DNA of 64,000 bases from Stenogyne calaminthoides (Eukaryota; Streptophyta; Magnoliopsida; Lamiales; Lamiaceae), in contig JBBCBC010000033.1 in NCBI GenBank assembly GCA_037126765.1, positions 8,446,085 to 8,510,084 of the forward strand, given 5' to 3'. The number at the start of each line of letters is the position of its first letter. Within the stretch, counting starts at the first letter, position 1. The position numbers were made by a program, and so were the translations under genes. This document shows, piece after piece, positions 22,906 to 34,599 of the stretch. Under the pieces are notes generated by a model. The model saw only the letters and a list, made by a program, of their open reading frames with translations. It was not told the DNA's origin and ran no database searches.

Positions 22906-23932
22906 CCATCATTACGACTGCAAAAGCAACCTACGCACGTCAAAGATGGCCGCCCTCGGAATATAAAATGTCTTGTCGAATTCAGGGAACGCACCGTGAC
23001 CAGAACAGAAATCGATGCACTTGTCGACTGCTAGATCCCCTCCCGAGCTGAAAACTCGTCATGTGATCTGGGGGCAATTTTTGTGTACGGATTTTTTTAC
23101 CACGGGCGAGGTCCCGTACTTAGGGGATTTAATCATCTACTCGAGCCTAGGCCAATGGCGTTCGGACAAGCCCGAGCTCTTGGGGGAGCTCGTAAGCCAA
23201 GGATGACGACATGCTACCTCGCCACCCAGGAAAAGGAGCTCGATTGGATTTAAGGGACAGGCCGGAAGATATCCCAGCCTTAACAAGGGGGAGCTCCCGG
23301 AAGACCTACGTCCTCGAGTTGCAGGTGGCACGGAACCCCAAAGGTCATGCCAGCCTATCTGCATCCTCTAACGGCCCCAGGACTGAGGAGACTTTCCCTA
23401 AAGGGAAGTCTGTGCCCTGAAGACTTCTCGAGTTATAGAAACAAACACATCGATGGGTAAATGCCTCGCAGTGCGACCTCGAGAGTTACACCGGCGACCT
23501 CAGAAGGAACACCAGTGACCTCGAGCTCGCAAATCAAGACAAAAACCATTAATTATGATTTTATTTAGGTTGATTTCAGTCCAGATTTTTGACCAAATTG
23601 CATTAATAGTCTAGAGACTAGGATCTAGGGATCTACTCCCATGTTTGTAACAAGTATAAATACTTGTAGTAAGAACTCATTTAAGGGTTCACATTCTCCA
23701 TTTATTAGAAGGCTTTAAGAGCCAAAAAAGAGGCCTTTAGCCCAACTCTCTTTACAATTTAATACTTACCTTCATAAAGCTTTCAAGAGCATTCAATAGC
23801 AATCATCAATAATCAATGAGGAACATTCTCTTTGTCCCTCATTAATCCTCAATCCACTAAGTTATTATTAGTTTGATGCCAAACTTAGCCACATTAATGT
23901 CTTAATTCTTGTTTATATTTTTGGTATCAACA
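22906..23932 (+). repeat. Probable Ty3/gypsy 3' end with LTR (LTR about 23082-23932)
   Basis: GC-rich and unlike its neighbours. GATCTGGGGGCAATTTT (near 23065-23081) looks like a PPT, followed by TGTGTACGG. A TATA box AGTATAAATACTTG is near 23653, and the sequence ends GGTATCAACA at 23932, giving TG...CA ends and ~850 bp. The style is that of gypsy LTRs of the Tat group. No flanking TSD or internal gypsy gene is visible, so this is tentative. Confidence 0.45.
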
Positions 23933-23933
23933 C

Positions 23934-24265
23934 CTTCAATTCTGTGTGGACGTCGGATATACCAATATTCAAGTCTTTTCAGATTCCTTGTTGATTGTTC
24001 GAGCAGTAACAGGACAACAGGGATACAGAGATCATACGGGAATTTTGCTGGATGAAGTGCGGGACCTCATGTCTCACTCGTGTTTCACTGGCATTTATCA
24101 TCTGCCGCGATCATGTAATAGAGTAGCATATTGTCTTGCGTCATTTTCTTTTACTTTGTCGACACCCCAGGTTTCGGTGGAAGATGAAGTCCCGTTTGCC
24201 TTAACTGTATTGCACTAATTGCTAAATCAATAAAGTATGGTTGAGGTTGTGTAAAAAAAAAAATA
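23934..24265 (+). pseudogene. RNase H (RVT_3-type) fragment with poly(A) tail
   Basis: An open frame, without its own ATG, reads LQFCVDVGYTNIQVFSDSLL, then IYHLPRSCNRVAYCLASF and a stop at 24216-24218. The SDS and the N-x-x-A-x-x-L-A pattern are typical of the plant RNase H domain at the end of LINE pol or in related host proteins. AATAAAG and a run of 11 A follow (24229-24263). A 5'-truncated LINE or other retroposed copy is the likely source. The 5' part is cut at 23932. Confidence 0.6.
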
Positions 24266-24619
24266 TATATTCTCGTTTGTAAAATTCAATTGGTATATGA
24301 TGGACACTTCAATTTTAAATCGTGATAAATAAAAAATGAACGTCCCTAAATCAATCAATTAATAATTTTCACTTTTAACGTTTAAATCCAACTATTTAAG
24401 ACATTCAAGAAGCATTCGATCGAGACCAAGACATTCAAGAAGCATTCTATACTTTTTATAACACTAAGCTACTCACATAAACCCAAAGCTTAGAAGATTA
24501 TCCGATCCTATCCTTAGCATTGTGCATAAAATTTAAAATTCAATCTACCTACTTGGAACAAACAGTACATTAACCCTAAAGCTTGATAAAAACTAAGTGA
24601 TATATATATGTTTGTTGGG
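24266..24619. other. AT-rich remnant, possible old LTR fragment
   Basis: No gene. AAGACATTCAAGAAGCATTC occurs twice (24399 and 24431). The stretch with CCAAAGCTTAGAAGATTATCC (24482-24502) resembles CCAAAGCTTAGAAGAGATATC in element B's LTR, so a decayed LTR piece is possible. Confidence 0.3.
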
Positions 24620-25260
24620 AGTTGAAAATATTTTTGGTCCAGTAAATTTCATATTTTTTGCTAATTTTCCAAGATCGTTTATAAAATTCAATTTAAACCC
24701 ATAACTTTGTATATTGTTAAACTTGTCCAATTTTTGCAAAACGTCATTGTCTTTGACTCATTTTTGGTCCCGTAACTTTTACGTTTTTGGAAATCGTGAC
24801 AAGGCATATGCCAAAACTACCAGAGAGAAATTCCATGGCCGATAGATTAGCGAAATTTCATAGGGATGATGTATTGATCTGGCCTTGTCTTGACTTCCTA
24901 GTTGATCTATTCTATTCTGATATGAATAAGGATTACTTCCACCTTTCGAAGTAATCCTTTGTTGTAGAAGAGTTTCCCTTTTCCCCTTCGCTAGGGGTTT
25001 TGCCCCAAATGGGGTTTTACCCTAACAAGGTTTTTAGTGGGGCTCTGGCCTCTGGTATGATATGTGTACTTATGGCTCTAGGTTTTTCTTTTTTATTTTA
25101 GGTGCTGCTTATTTGCCAAAACTACGATGTTTAGAAAAAAATTGAACATAAATTGAGTAATGTACAAAGTTATGGGACTAAAATGAATTTGTTATCTACC
25201 TTAGGATGGTTTACAAAAAAAAAATGAAAGTTATAGGACCCAAAATGCATGTTTTCAACT
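24620..25260. mobile_element. Small terminal-inverted-repeat element carrying a LINE fragment
   Basis: Left end AGTTGAAAATATTTTTGGTC and the reverse complement of the right end, AGTTGAAAACATGCATTTTG, both continue to a GGTCC and an ATTTCAT/CTTTCAT block, giving imperfect ~45-bp inverted repeats. No transposase. A possible TSD is weak (TTTGTTGGG against TTTGTTGAT a few bases away). Without the LINE it would be about 340 bp. Confidence 0.5.
24821..25113 (+). mobile_element. 5'-truncated LINE fragment with 12-bp target-site duplication
   Basis: Reads RNSMADRLAKFHRDD followed by IWPCLDFLVDLFYSDMNKDY and a stop, the C-terminal RNase H tail of plant LINE pol. A typical LINE 3' UTR (GGGGTTTTGCCCC, GGGGTTTTACCC) follows. 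Flanked on both sides by TGCCAAAACTAC (24809-24820 and 25114-25125), a perfect 12-bp TSD. No long poly(A) remains. Confidence 0.75.
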
Positions 25261-25408
25261 TTGTTTGTTGATGAGGATTGTAAAGTTTAAATAATTAAGC
25301 TGAATTTATTCGGTCTGAAAAGCACTAACTGATTTGTGAGCTAGATATCAACTTCTTAAGAGAAGAAAACGATTAGTAAACTAAGGTGGTGTTTTCAAGC
25401 TCTTTTAG
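25261..25408. other. Unassigned AT-rich sequence
   Basis: Nothing recognised between the small inverted-repeat element and the Mutator-like element. Confidence 0.5.
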
Positions 25409-25669
25409 AACTTTAGAGAGGGAATTGAATTTTTGGTCCCACCAAACACGCACCTGTTTCGAAATTCAACAAGTTTTGTAAATGTGGTCCCAAAGAATTT
25501 TTTTTAAGCAAAAATGGTCCTACTGTCAAGACGGCCGTTAGTATTATCAACACTTTTGGTCCCTAAAAAAATTATAAAAAAATTGACACAACTGGTCCCA
25601 AACTTTTTTCGAATAGTCTCAAACAGTATCAGTTGGTTTATTAAAAAGTATCAATTAGTTTATTAAAAA

Positions 25670-27738
25670 TGTTGGTCCCGGTGCAAATGAGTCTTACACG
25701 TGTATGGGGGGGGGGAATACATGTGTTCAGTGTTTTTAAAACTTTTCTTTTACTGAGGTCAGCTTGGGTCAGGTTGTCCTGAAGATTTGGTCGAGAAGCA
25801 CAAATCACTCGAGTCAAAAGTCTCTTGAGGCGGTGATCCGAAGTCGCTTTCGTAAACCTCGAGATAATCCCAAATCGAGTCATGAGTTTCAGAGATCATG
25901 AGTTGCTTGGATCAGATAACTAACTTACTGAACCCTCAGAAGAGTAAGTTCAGTTTGGTAACTATCTGTTCTAGCTACTCAGATGTGCGGAATGGTTGGC
26001 CCTTTAGTTTATACTCGTTTTAAGCTTTGCTGAAAACCTTTCTTTGAATGGAATAGTGATTAGGCGTGATTCAATTATATGCAACTTCAGGTGGATTGAT
26101 TCCAATTGAAATATCGATTGAAAAATATGCTTTTGATTTAAGTCAATCAGCAGTTAAGCACAATAAAAAAGCAATAAACAACACAACAATTTATAGTGGT
26201 TCAGAGACTCAAGCTCCTACGTCCACTCTCTCTGATCTCTTCAGAGAAATTCACTAATCACTTCCTTGAGCTTTCTGACTACCTCGCGTAGTTTACTTAC
26301 TCAACTAGGCCTCGAGCTTTACGATTACTCCACGAGTTTACTTACTCAACCCGACCTTAAGCTTTACGACTACCTCAAGTATTTTACTTACTCAAAAACA
26401 AACAAGCTTTCGGACTACCTTTGTAGCTTACTAACTTCACCTCTAGAGCTTTACGACTACTCCGGCGTGGTTTACTAACTCTTTACAACTCTTCTCACCA
26501 ACAATCACACTCAAACTACCTTCTAAAGGGTTTGGGGTTTCTTGGTTGGTTTCCAACTAGGATGAGATATCCTTTACAATAAAGTACAATGCAAAGGCTA
26601 GGATATCTCGACTAAGCTTTGGATATATCTTATCAAGCTAGGCTTAGTGGAATGAGCTCTCTTCGATTTAAAAGCACTTGGGAAATTCTAAGTTTTTTGA
26701 GTGCTTTAACTTTGCGATAATAAGTTTGAGCTCTTGAGTTGCTTACAAATTTCCCGTAACCTTACAATGTAGAGGGTCACAAGTATTTATAGGCATACAC
26801 CAAGGTCACTCTTGAAAAACTATCCGTTGGAGGAGATAACTTCGTGAGTTTCCTCTTATGGTGTGTGAGGAACGGCAATATTAAGGGTTTGAAACTCCCT
26901 AACACGTTTTGGGCAATAGCCTTTCATGTAGCCGATCTTCACTTTTTGCAGTCTGGAACTTTAGTACTTCTGACATCTTTTTCATCGACACATCCTTTGT
27001 CGATTGTCGGTATGATGCGATCTTTGTCTTTCTTTTTGACTTTTGTCTCCGTTTAAAGGTAGACACCTTCAAGCGACTCTTTTGGTTACAAACTCGAGTT
27101 GATATAACCTTAACAACACTCGACTTAGTTCCTTTTATGCGCATTTGAATGTTTTGGCAAATATCTATTTTTCTAAGGAATCACGATCTTCTCGATTATT
27201 GCATCGCCCGGATAGATATGTTGATTGCCTCGGAACATTGGGGTTTATCTTGAGCATTGATGACATTGCGAGTCTTGATAATTGCGTGCCTTGATATTCT
27301 TGATCTTGATTCTTGATCTTACGTCTTCTGCGTCTTGAGTCTTACGAGTCTTGAGGTCTTACGAGTCGCCGAGTCTTGAGTCTTACGAGTCTTCACGGAT
27401 ATCTTGAGTCTTCATCTTTGAGTCTTGATTATCTCGGTTTCACTAATCGAGTTTTGATTCTCGATTTCATCTTTGAGTCTTGATTTCTCGATTTCTTCTT
27501 GAGTCTTGAAACTTTAGTTTCATACTGAAACTTCAGTTTCTTGAAACATATCTTGAGTTCTTGAGAATCTTGAGATCTAACTTTGATCTATATCTGCACG
27601 ACTATACATTTTGATATCATATCATCAATACTCTAAAAGCGAATCGACTCAACTATCAAGATTATCCCGAACATGTCATACTCGGGGTTTTGGGATCTAA
27701 TCAAAACCATATATCTTTATTAAATTCATCTCCCAACA
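25670..27738 (-). repeat. Element C 3' LTR
   Basis: 2069 bp. In sense orientation: start TGTTGGGAGATG (27738 downward), U3 with GAGTCTTGAT-type repeats, TATA box CCTATAAATACTTG (near 26775-26790), degenerate repeats in the transcribed part (26270-26480), and a run of ten G on the plus strand (25708-25717) beside ACACGTGT. Differs from the 5' LTR by many small indels. Confidence 0.9.
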
Positions 27739-27752
27739 ATTTCCTCCTTTTT
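27739..27752 (-). other. Element C polypurine tract
   Basis: On the minus strand AAAAAGGAGGAAAT directly precedes the LTR start; element B has AAAAAGGGGGAAAT at the same place. Confidence 0.85.
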
Positions 27753-28182
27753 GATGATGCCAAAACCTATCTTGTTACAAACATACAACCTAAACTCGAG
27801 GGTTTGAGTTTATCCTATTACAAGATTGGTTATGTCTCCAACAATTTCCTGAACAGAGAATCTCCCAACAATTTCTTAAGTAGAGAATCTCCTAACAATT
27901 AATCATTCAACAATTTCTTCAGTAATGAATCTCTCAAAGGATTCATCACCAAATACTTAATAAACAATTTCCCCCATAAATAATTAATTCAGAGACATCA
28001 TTCAAAGATATCAAAAGTAAAAAGACATGTAAATAAGATAATGAGATATTATCTTTTGAGCATAAATGATAAGTTTTCATTGATGATAGGTAGTGCATTT
28101 ACGAGTTACAATGAATCTTATCGAACAAAATCAAAAAGACAAAAAAAAATAAAAGATTACATGAATCTTACGAGTCTTTATC
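27753..28182 (-). other. Element C 3' untranslated spacer with reiterated LTR-start motifs
   Basis: Non-coding. On the minus strand AAATTGTTGGGAGATTC-like units recur at roughly 29-bp spacing between 27836 and 27910, and GGGGGAAATTGTT occurs at 27963-27976, copying the PPT/LTR junction. Confidence 0.55.
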
Positions 28183-31100
28183 TTACGAGTCTTCATCTTG
28201 TTCTTGACTCTTCTCCTCGATCGGTTCTTGACTCTTCTCTTCCACCTCATCAGCAGGGACTTCTAGGTTGAACATTCTGTAGTATCTTCTCTTGGTAGCA
28301 TCTCTTTCCTTGATGATATCCGGATTTGTTCCTGTCGGACCTAATTGAGTGGCGTCTTGAGATATTTCGAGAAATGGCCTTCTCATTCACTGACCATTCT
28401 CGAGCATAGGAGGAGGGTACACATATGGACCAAACATTATCGCATCTTTCCTTCATCCGCAAGATTTATCCATCCTTGAAGATATTTTGGATAGAAGGTC
28501 GGGGAGATAATCAATGAAAGCCTCATTCGGATCTGAGCTCTCCCCTCTCCACTCTCTGAACACATCATAGTAGAACCAGAAGGTTCTCTTGATCTCTTCC
28601 CACGCATCGTTGAGATGGAGTGGCATCCACTTATCAACATGCGGCCATTTCAGTGCTTTAGTGCTCCTCTCCTCTTGCTTGCAAAACCCGAAACCACTCC
28701 TTCTTTTTTACGCTCTTCTTCTACTTTCTTTTCGATCATCGGTACACCGAAGCGAAGCGGATTTTTTCTTTGCTTGTTCGATCTGGAGTGTTTTCAGAGT
28801 GCTTCTAGTGTTGAAGACTTTTCTTTGAGGTTGACCTGCAGACTCTTCTAATTCTTCAACCAACTTTCTTTGCACTGGCTTAAAAGCCTTAACACGCTTG
28901 CTCTCAGGTTCAACAATGCCCAAGGCTTTCCTCTTCATAGGCAATTCGGCGTGATCGGCTTGTTCCAACCTTAGCTCTATCACTCAGTTTCTCTCTCGCA
29001 ATTTCAAGCATGGTTTCCTCGAAACACGAGTGTAGATCGGCTTCTCCACCTTCTTGAACTTGAACTTCTCGGTAACTTGACTTCCTTCAAGGCTTTAGAT
29101 AGGATATTCATTTTGAACTTCCTTTTGCTTTTTTTTTCTCCAACGTCACGCGGGCCTATACCTTCCAGGGTCTTCACGGCTTTTCCCTTCTTGGCAAGTA
29201 ATTTGGAAGGAGTCTAGAAAGTGTTGTGTCCATGTGGTATTGCTCTTTTCTTACCTGGCGCACCTCTCCCCTAAGCGATCTGTTCATCTTCTAGCCTCTG
29301 AGGGTGGTGGTTTTGCCCAGAGAATTCTTAGAAAGATGGGCAAAACCGGCGGAGAGAGCATCTTTAAACATCTCTGTCATCTTGGTCATGAGCATTGAGC
29401 TCATTTCCTCAACAGCAGACTTGATCAGTACTTCGTTCTTCTCTGCCAATTTCACCTCTAGAAACTCAGTTCTCTCCTGGTGCTTCTGTTTAAGTTCAGC
29501 ACTCAGCTCAGCCTTGACTCCCTCCAGCTTCTCATTCAGCTTGTCTTCCATGGAGGTCATCTTTGAGGTCAGAGTGTCTTGAAGTTGCACCAGTTCTGAA
29601 GATGAACTCAGATTCTCCATCTTCTGAGATTGGCTGGCCAATGTCTCTTCCATCTGAGTGATTTTGTTCAGCATTGGCTCAACCTTCTCAAGCTTCTCCA
29701 CTATGGGAGTGAGGTCGATCTCAGGAACATTTTGCACCTTCTGTGCTGATTGATCATCCTGGGGTTCAGACACAACCTGAGGGTCGGTCTGCTTTTTGAG
29801 CATCGACTTCATCCTGAGCTCGATCTCTAATCGAGCCTCGATGTACATCGAGACAATTGAGAGTTAAAGATAGAAACCATTAACTTTGGCATAATTGTTA
29901 GTAGTGCAAAAGGTACACGAAGAGTGCTAAGCTCGGTCACCGAGGTTGAATGATTTCAGGTTGATCAGCACAAGAAGTTTCCTTCTCCATCTGAGACTGA
30001 TCCTCAGCATCTCCCTGTTGGTCCCCATCTTGAGATTTGTCTCTGCTGCTAGGGGCACCAACTTCAGTAGCTCTCCTCTCAGCGATCTTCTTCTGAACTA
30101 GCTCATCAAAATCGGAAATTTTCATCTGAGCTTTGTCTTTCGAATCTCGAGAATTGATGAGAAAGCTGTCTCCTCGTTCCACCGGTCTTCCCCTCTGAAT
30201 GAAGCAATATTAAGCATCTACGGAAGAGTATGGTTGAGGATGAAGACCGTTGACCTCAATCGAAGAAGATGTCTTGGAGGTCAGAATAAGCTTCGGCTGG
30301 GGGTATCGGTCAAGAATGAACCGTTTCCTTGCCGCCATCCCGGTCTCTTGACTTCACCTTTCTTGAGCATCGGGCTCTCGGGTTCGATTGGAAAATCTCT
30401 TTGAATGATCTACTAAGAGCTCGTTCAGAGCTCATCAAAATTCACTTGCTCGAGGCTCGGCAAACTCGAGGTTTGGGCATTTGCTCCTCGGTTTGAATCG
30501 GCAGTTCGATCGGCGGGCACCTCCTCGATTGGGATTTTTAGGTTGCTCGAGGCGAGCGGGCACTTCCTCAGCGGGAATCGAGCATCTTACGTGGTTTGAG
30601 CGCCCAGCGTCCTCGGATGGAATTGAACATTTTCTCGAGGTCACGAGGTCCTTTGAAAATTTCTGAGAAAATTTATGCGAGCTCGGTGAAGTCTCAAGAA
30701 CCTCGAGAGAAGACTTGCTCCTCGGTTTGATCATGTGCCTTTGAGATAGCAGGCCGATACAAGTAATGGCGATTTAACTTGGCTCAGTGAATCTCCTCCG
30801 GTCTCACTTTTCCTCATCTTCATCGGTGAGAACCACCATCCTTTTGCGCTTTGGGCGAGAGTTTTTCGCTTCAATTTCTCACCTGCTCCTTCTTGGCATC
30901 CAACAAAACCTTCCCCCGGTTTGTTGTGTTTCTTCTGCGGCCCGGCCGCAATCGGTGATTCCACTTTCTTCTCTTTCTTTCCTTAATAGTCCTCTTAGCA
31001 AAGAATGGGCTTGAACATCACTTTGGACTTGGGAAATGGGGTAGAGTTGGCAAAAATATCCTCCTCCTCTCGGCACATCTCCAAAATGAATGCAATTTTG

Positions 31101-31779
31101 GTGGCGTGGAGGATCCGCCTTTGATAGATATTGCCCCATCCTTCTCCTTTTTATGACCTTGGCTTGCTTTCGACCACCACCTTGATCGGATACTTCAACG
31201 GTTGAAATCCTTGGTGGGTGAGTCTTCAATCGCCGCCATCGGTTGGAGTTTGGGTGTCTTTGACCGCTTTCAAAAGCTTCGGATCGACTCATGATGCACT
31301 TTCCACAATATCCATCAATACTCAGTATTTAAATTTCGGATGTCGTTTATGCGAGTAGCTTCAAACTTAACGGGTTTCTCGGCAACCTTGTCAAGATACT
31401 CCTCGCTCTCGATCTAACATATATCTTGAGGATCATCTCCCCTATCGCACAACTCAAATACATCGTTTAAATCCTTAGGGACTATACAAAACTCACGAAC
31501 AAACTCAACAAACTTCATCGATTGTTCAAGATGAGAAATAGAAATTTTGGATTCTATATTATCCTCCTCATCTATTTCCATATTTGCAACAAACTCGATT
31601 ACCTCGCAAGCATACTCCTGCTCCGGTCGATTTGCGACGAGGTTCGTCAGTTTTGCCAGTCGGATTAAGTGGAGCGCCTCTTCCTCGTGCTTGGCATTGG
31701 ACGTACTCTCCAAAGAAACCACGTATTCGTACCATGGCTTATTTGTCTCGGCTAATTTCTCGAAAATGGTTGGGGCCAT
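28183..31779 (-). pseudogene. Element C extra region (coiled-coil protein), broken
   Basis: Starts at ATG 31777-31779 with MAPTIFEKLAETNKPWYEYV. The N-terminal domain reads to ~31414 and then breaks. A Lys-rich part follows (31292-30731). A Met/Leu heptad coiled coil at 29848-29291 contains QSQKMENLSSSSELVQLQ. The basic ESKRVKAFKPVQRK and the RKVFNTRSTLKTLQIEQ tail lie at 28983-28708. The C-terminal NDAWEEIKRTFW / RRYYRMFNLEVPADE part ends at 28183 with extra Glu/Gln repeats (EEKSQEPIEEKSQEQ). Full length would be about 1,150-1,200 residues. No signal peptide or membrane helix is seen. Confidence 0.7.
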
Positions 31780-32450
31780 TTGAGATTTTGAAGATTTAGG
31801 GTTTGGAGTTTTCTGGGCAAAGGAATTTTCTTGCAGAGGATTTGGGATCGAAGGGTTTGATAAAATTTTGCTTGAATGGCTTCTTGAGGAATATATAGCT
31901 TCGAGATCATGGGGATTCGTGTTGGTTAGGTGAAAAGCAACGGTTGAGATTAATCGCATGGATTAATTGGGTATCTGAAACGATCGATCTTAGAAAAAGT
32001 AAGCCGCCAATTTATCCTTATTGGTCATTAAATGTAATGAGCATTAAGTATTTGTTGAACTTCTTCGAATTTCAAAAGATCATAAAAAAAAAACATTCCT
32101 TAGGTGTTTTGTATTTATTGCAAATGATTCTTGAGTTTCACTTAAGCAATAAATGAGTCGCATGAGTCATTACTTCTTGGACTAATTTCCCTCTATCGGT
32201 CTTCTTTGAGTATTGACCTTGATAGAATGTCAATTATAATCTTCGAAGTCTTGAATGGGATCGATATAATCTCGAAATCTTGACCTTCGAGAAATCGAGT
32301 TTCACGAGACTCGATTCGGTATTTCCATTTTATCACGAGTTTCTCGGTAGAATTCGAAAACTTCATGCATCCGAAAACCTTCAATTTTTGATTTTACTCT
32401 ATACACTGGATCTAACATCCCTAATTTGAAAGTTCACGAAATCTTGATTG
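31780..32450 (-). promoter_or_regulatory. Element C spacer with possible promoter and leader of the extra region
   Basis: Non-coding between RNase H and the extra region. AGCTATATATTCC (minus, about 31887-31899) is TATA-like and lies ~110 nt before the ATG. The leader resembles a plant 5' UTR, with AAACCCTAAATC near 31795-31805. A long upstream frame (31959-31780) is taken as leader, because homology with element B begins only at the internal ATG. Activity inferred. Confidence 0.35.
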
Positions 32451-33040
32451 ACCAAAGGTTTAGTCAAGATATCGGCTCTCTGCTATCATTATGAATTTTC
32501 TCCATCCTTATGTCCTTTTTCTCGACATGATCTCTCGATGAAGTGATGTCGATATCCACATGCTTGCATCGGTGTGTATCTGGGATTTTGTGAAATAGCA
32601 ATGGCACTATTATTGTCACAAAATATTGGTACTTCATTGGCTACAACTTTATAATCCCTTAATTGTTATGCGAGCCAAAGAATCGAGCACAAAGACTTCC
32701 TGTGACCATGTATTCATTATATCTTTGATTTACTCTTGATGTGCATTTCTTCGAAAACCTAGATGTCGACTTACTTCCGCAGAAATTGACAAGTTCTGTA
32801 GTGGACTTCTGTCAATCCGCAACCTCCATAATCGACATCGAGTAACCGGTTAATTCAAGGTTATCATCAATTTGGATACCATAATCCTCTATTCATTGTG
32901 CCCTTAAGATACTTCAAGTATCTTTTTGGCGACCTCCGTGTGACTAGCCTTAGGATTAGCTTGGTATCTTGCACATATCCCAACAAAGAAATGTTATATC
33001 CGGCCTACTTTGCGTGAGATAGAGCAATGATCCAATGATT
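32451..33040 (-). pseudogene. Element C RNase H, decayed
   Basis: The reverse complement follows the element B segment 13800-14400 block by block, including the CARYQANPKASHTE-like segment (32930-32975), an FCDNNSAIAI-like segment (32590-32625) and the KHVDIDITSSRDHVE-like tail. Local Asp residues are present, but no continuous frame exists. Confidence 0.6.
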
Positions 33041-33104
33041 CCTCTATAATCGGTATGACTTATTGATTTGCCTTTAGAATCAAGATCCATCTTGAAGTTA
33101 GTAT

Positions 33105-33984
33105 TCATGGGAATCCTAAGCGCATTGCGGTCTGTACACCATATTTGGCAATCGGATCTACGGTGTACTTTGCACGGTTGATGAATATTCCTTCCTTTGA
33201 TTGTTTCACTTGAAGACCTAGAAAGAAATTCATCTCTCCCATCATTGACATCTCAAACTTGCCTTTCATCGATTGTTGAAAACTTTTCACCACGGTGATG
33301 GTTTGGAGATCAAAAAATGATGTCATCAACATATATCTGAACCAAGTAAGATATCTTCCCCATCTTCTATCTAACAGAGTTCTATCAGCGATCCTTTGAC
33401 AAAACCATGGTAGTGAAGAAAGCGAGAAAAAGTATCATACCATGCTCGGGTGCTTGCTTAAGACCATACAAAGCTTTTTCCGAGCTGTAAACTTGGTCAT
33501 TCTGTTTTGAAACCGGGAGGTTCCACATAAACCTCTTCTTTAAGCACACCGATTGAAATGCACTTTTCACATCCATTTGATAGGTCGAGAACTTCATGTG
33601 GGCAAAGACATATGCAAGAAACAATCTGATGGCTTCTAGTCTTGCAACAGGTGCAAAGGTTTCATCATAATCCAAGCCTTCTTCTTGAGAATAACCTTGT
33701 GAAACAAGCCTTGCCTTGTTTCTTACAATGTTGTTATTTTCATCTCTTTTATTCTTAAATACCCACTTGGTTCCAATGACATTGTGCCTTTCAGGTCTAT
33801 CTACTATCTCCCATACTTCATTCCTTGAAAATTGATTCAGCTCTTCTTGCATAGCAGTAATCCAATGAGAATCTTGTAGAGCTTCACCAATCTCAGTAGG
33901 TTCTTTCTCTGATAGGAAGCAGCAGAATAGTGCACTCTCACCATGGAACCTTCTTGTTTTGACACCTTCAGTTAGATCACCCAC
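33105..33984 (-). pseudogene. Element C reverse transcriptase
   Basis: The frame 33984-33385 (199 codons) carries RNEVWEIVDRPERHNVIGTK, ARLVSQGYSQEEGLDYDETF, APVARLEAIRLFLAY and YQMDVKSAF. After a shift, the active site IYVDDIIF lies near 33310-33335 with both Asp intact, but the next Gly codon is TGA. The frame 33332-33105 contains MNFFLGLQVKQSKEGIFI. Best preserved RT of the A/B/C group; still inactive as read. Confidence 0.8.
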
Positions 33985-34011
33985 AATCTGACTTGTAGGA
34001 TGACTATCTAA

Positions 34012-34395
34012 TCATTTCCTTCTAGATTTTCCCCCTTCAATAGTATCCTCGACATTTGAAATGTTAGGTTCAGTTAATTCAGTAAACTCAGGGAACAACA
34101 GAAAATGAGAAAGGGAATCATCTTCCTCAGGGGAAATTCCATTCAGAACATTGTCAGACACATTTGTTCCCCTTTGGTTGATAGATTCAGAATTTGCCTC
34201 AGCTGTGACCACATCTTCATTGGCATCACATACGAAGTCAGGCGGTGTCTGTTTTGATTGGTCACCTTTGGTGTGTTGGCTTTCTTGAGTCTCACCCATC
34301 ACGAGTTCCATCTTGAACTTCATTATTCGAGTCTGAGTCCTCCAATCATAGATAGTGGTGACTTCTTCTTTTCGAGTTGATGGATGATTTGTCAT
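34012..34395 (-). pseudogene. Element C integrase-RT linker
   Basis: 127 codons, acidic and Ser/Asn/Gln-rich, with EEDDSLSHFLLFPEF shared with element B. A variable, probably disordered stretch between integrase and RT in the copia polyprotein. Confidence 0.6.
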
Positions 34396-34599
34396 TCTTT
34401 TTCGGGCTTAATCTGGTGATCCTCTTGGTGGATCCATCTGCATCATGTTCATGTTTCTTTCGAACACAAGTAGATTCATCAAAAACAACATGAGGTGTTT
34501 ATCCACAATAAGAGTTCTCTGATTTGTAAACTCGAAAGCCTTTTCTTGACTTGAAGAATATCTAAGAATATTCCTTCATCGACTTTACTATCAAATGTT

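Noticed and set aside
23015..23420. Three overlapping frames of 63-75 codons in GC-rich DNA
   Set aside because: They lie inside the probable gypsy LTR, on both strands, without recognisable domains.
31780..31959. Upstream extension of the element C extra protein by 60 codons
   Set aside because: Homology to element B starts at the internal ATG (31777-31779); the extension overlaps leader-like sequence and a TATA-like box.
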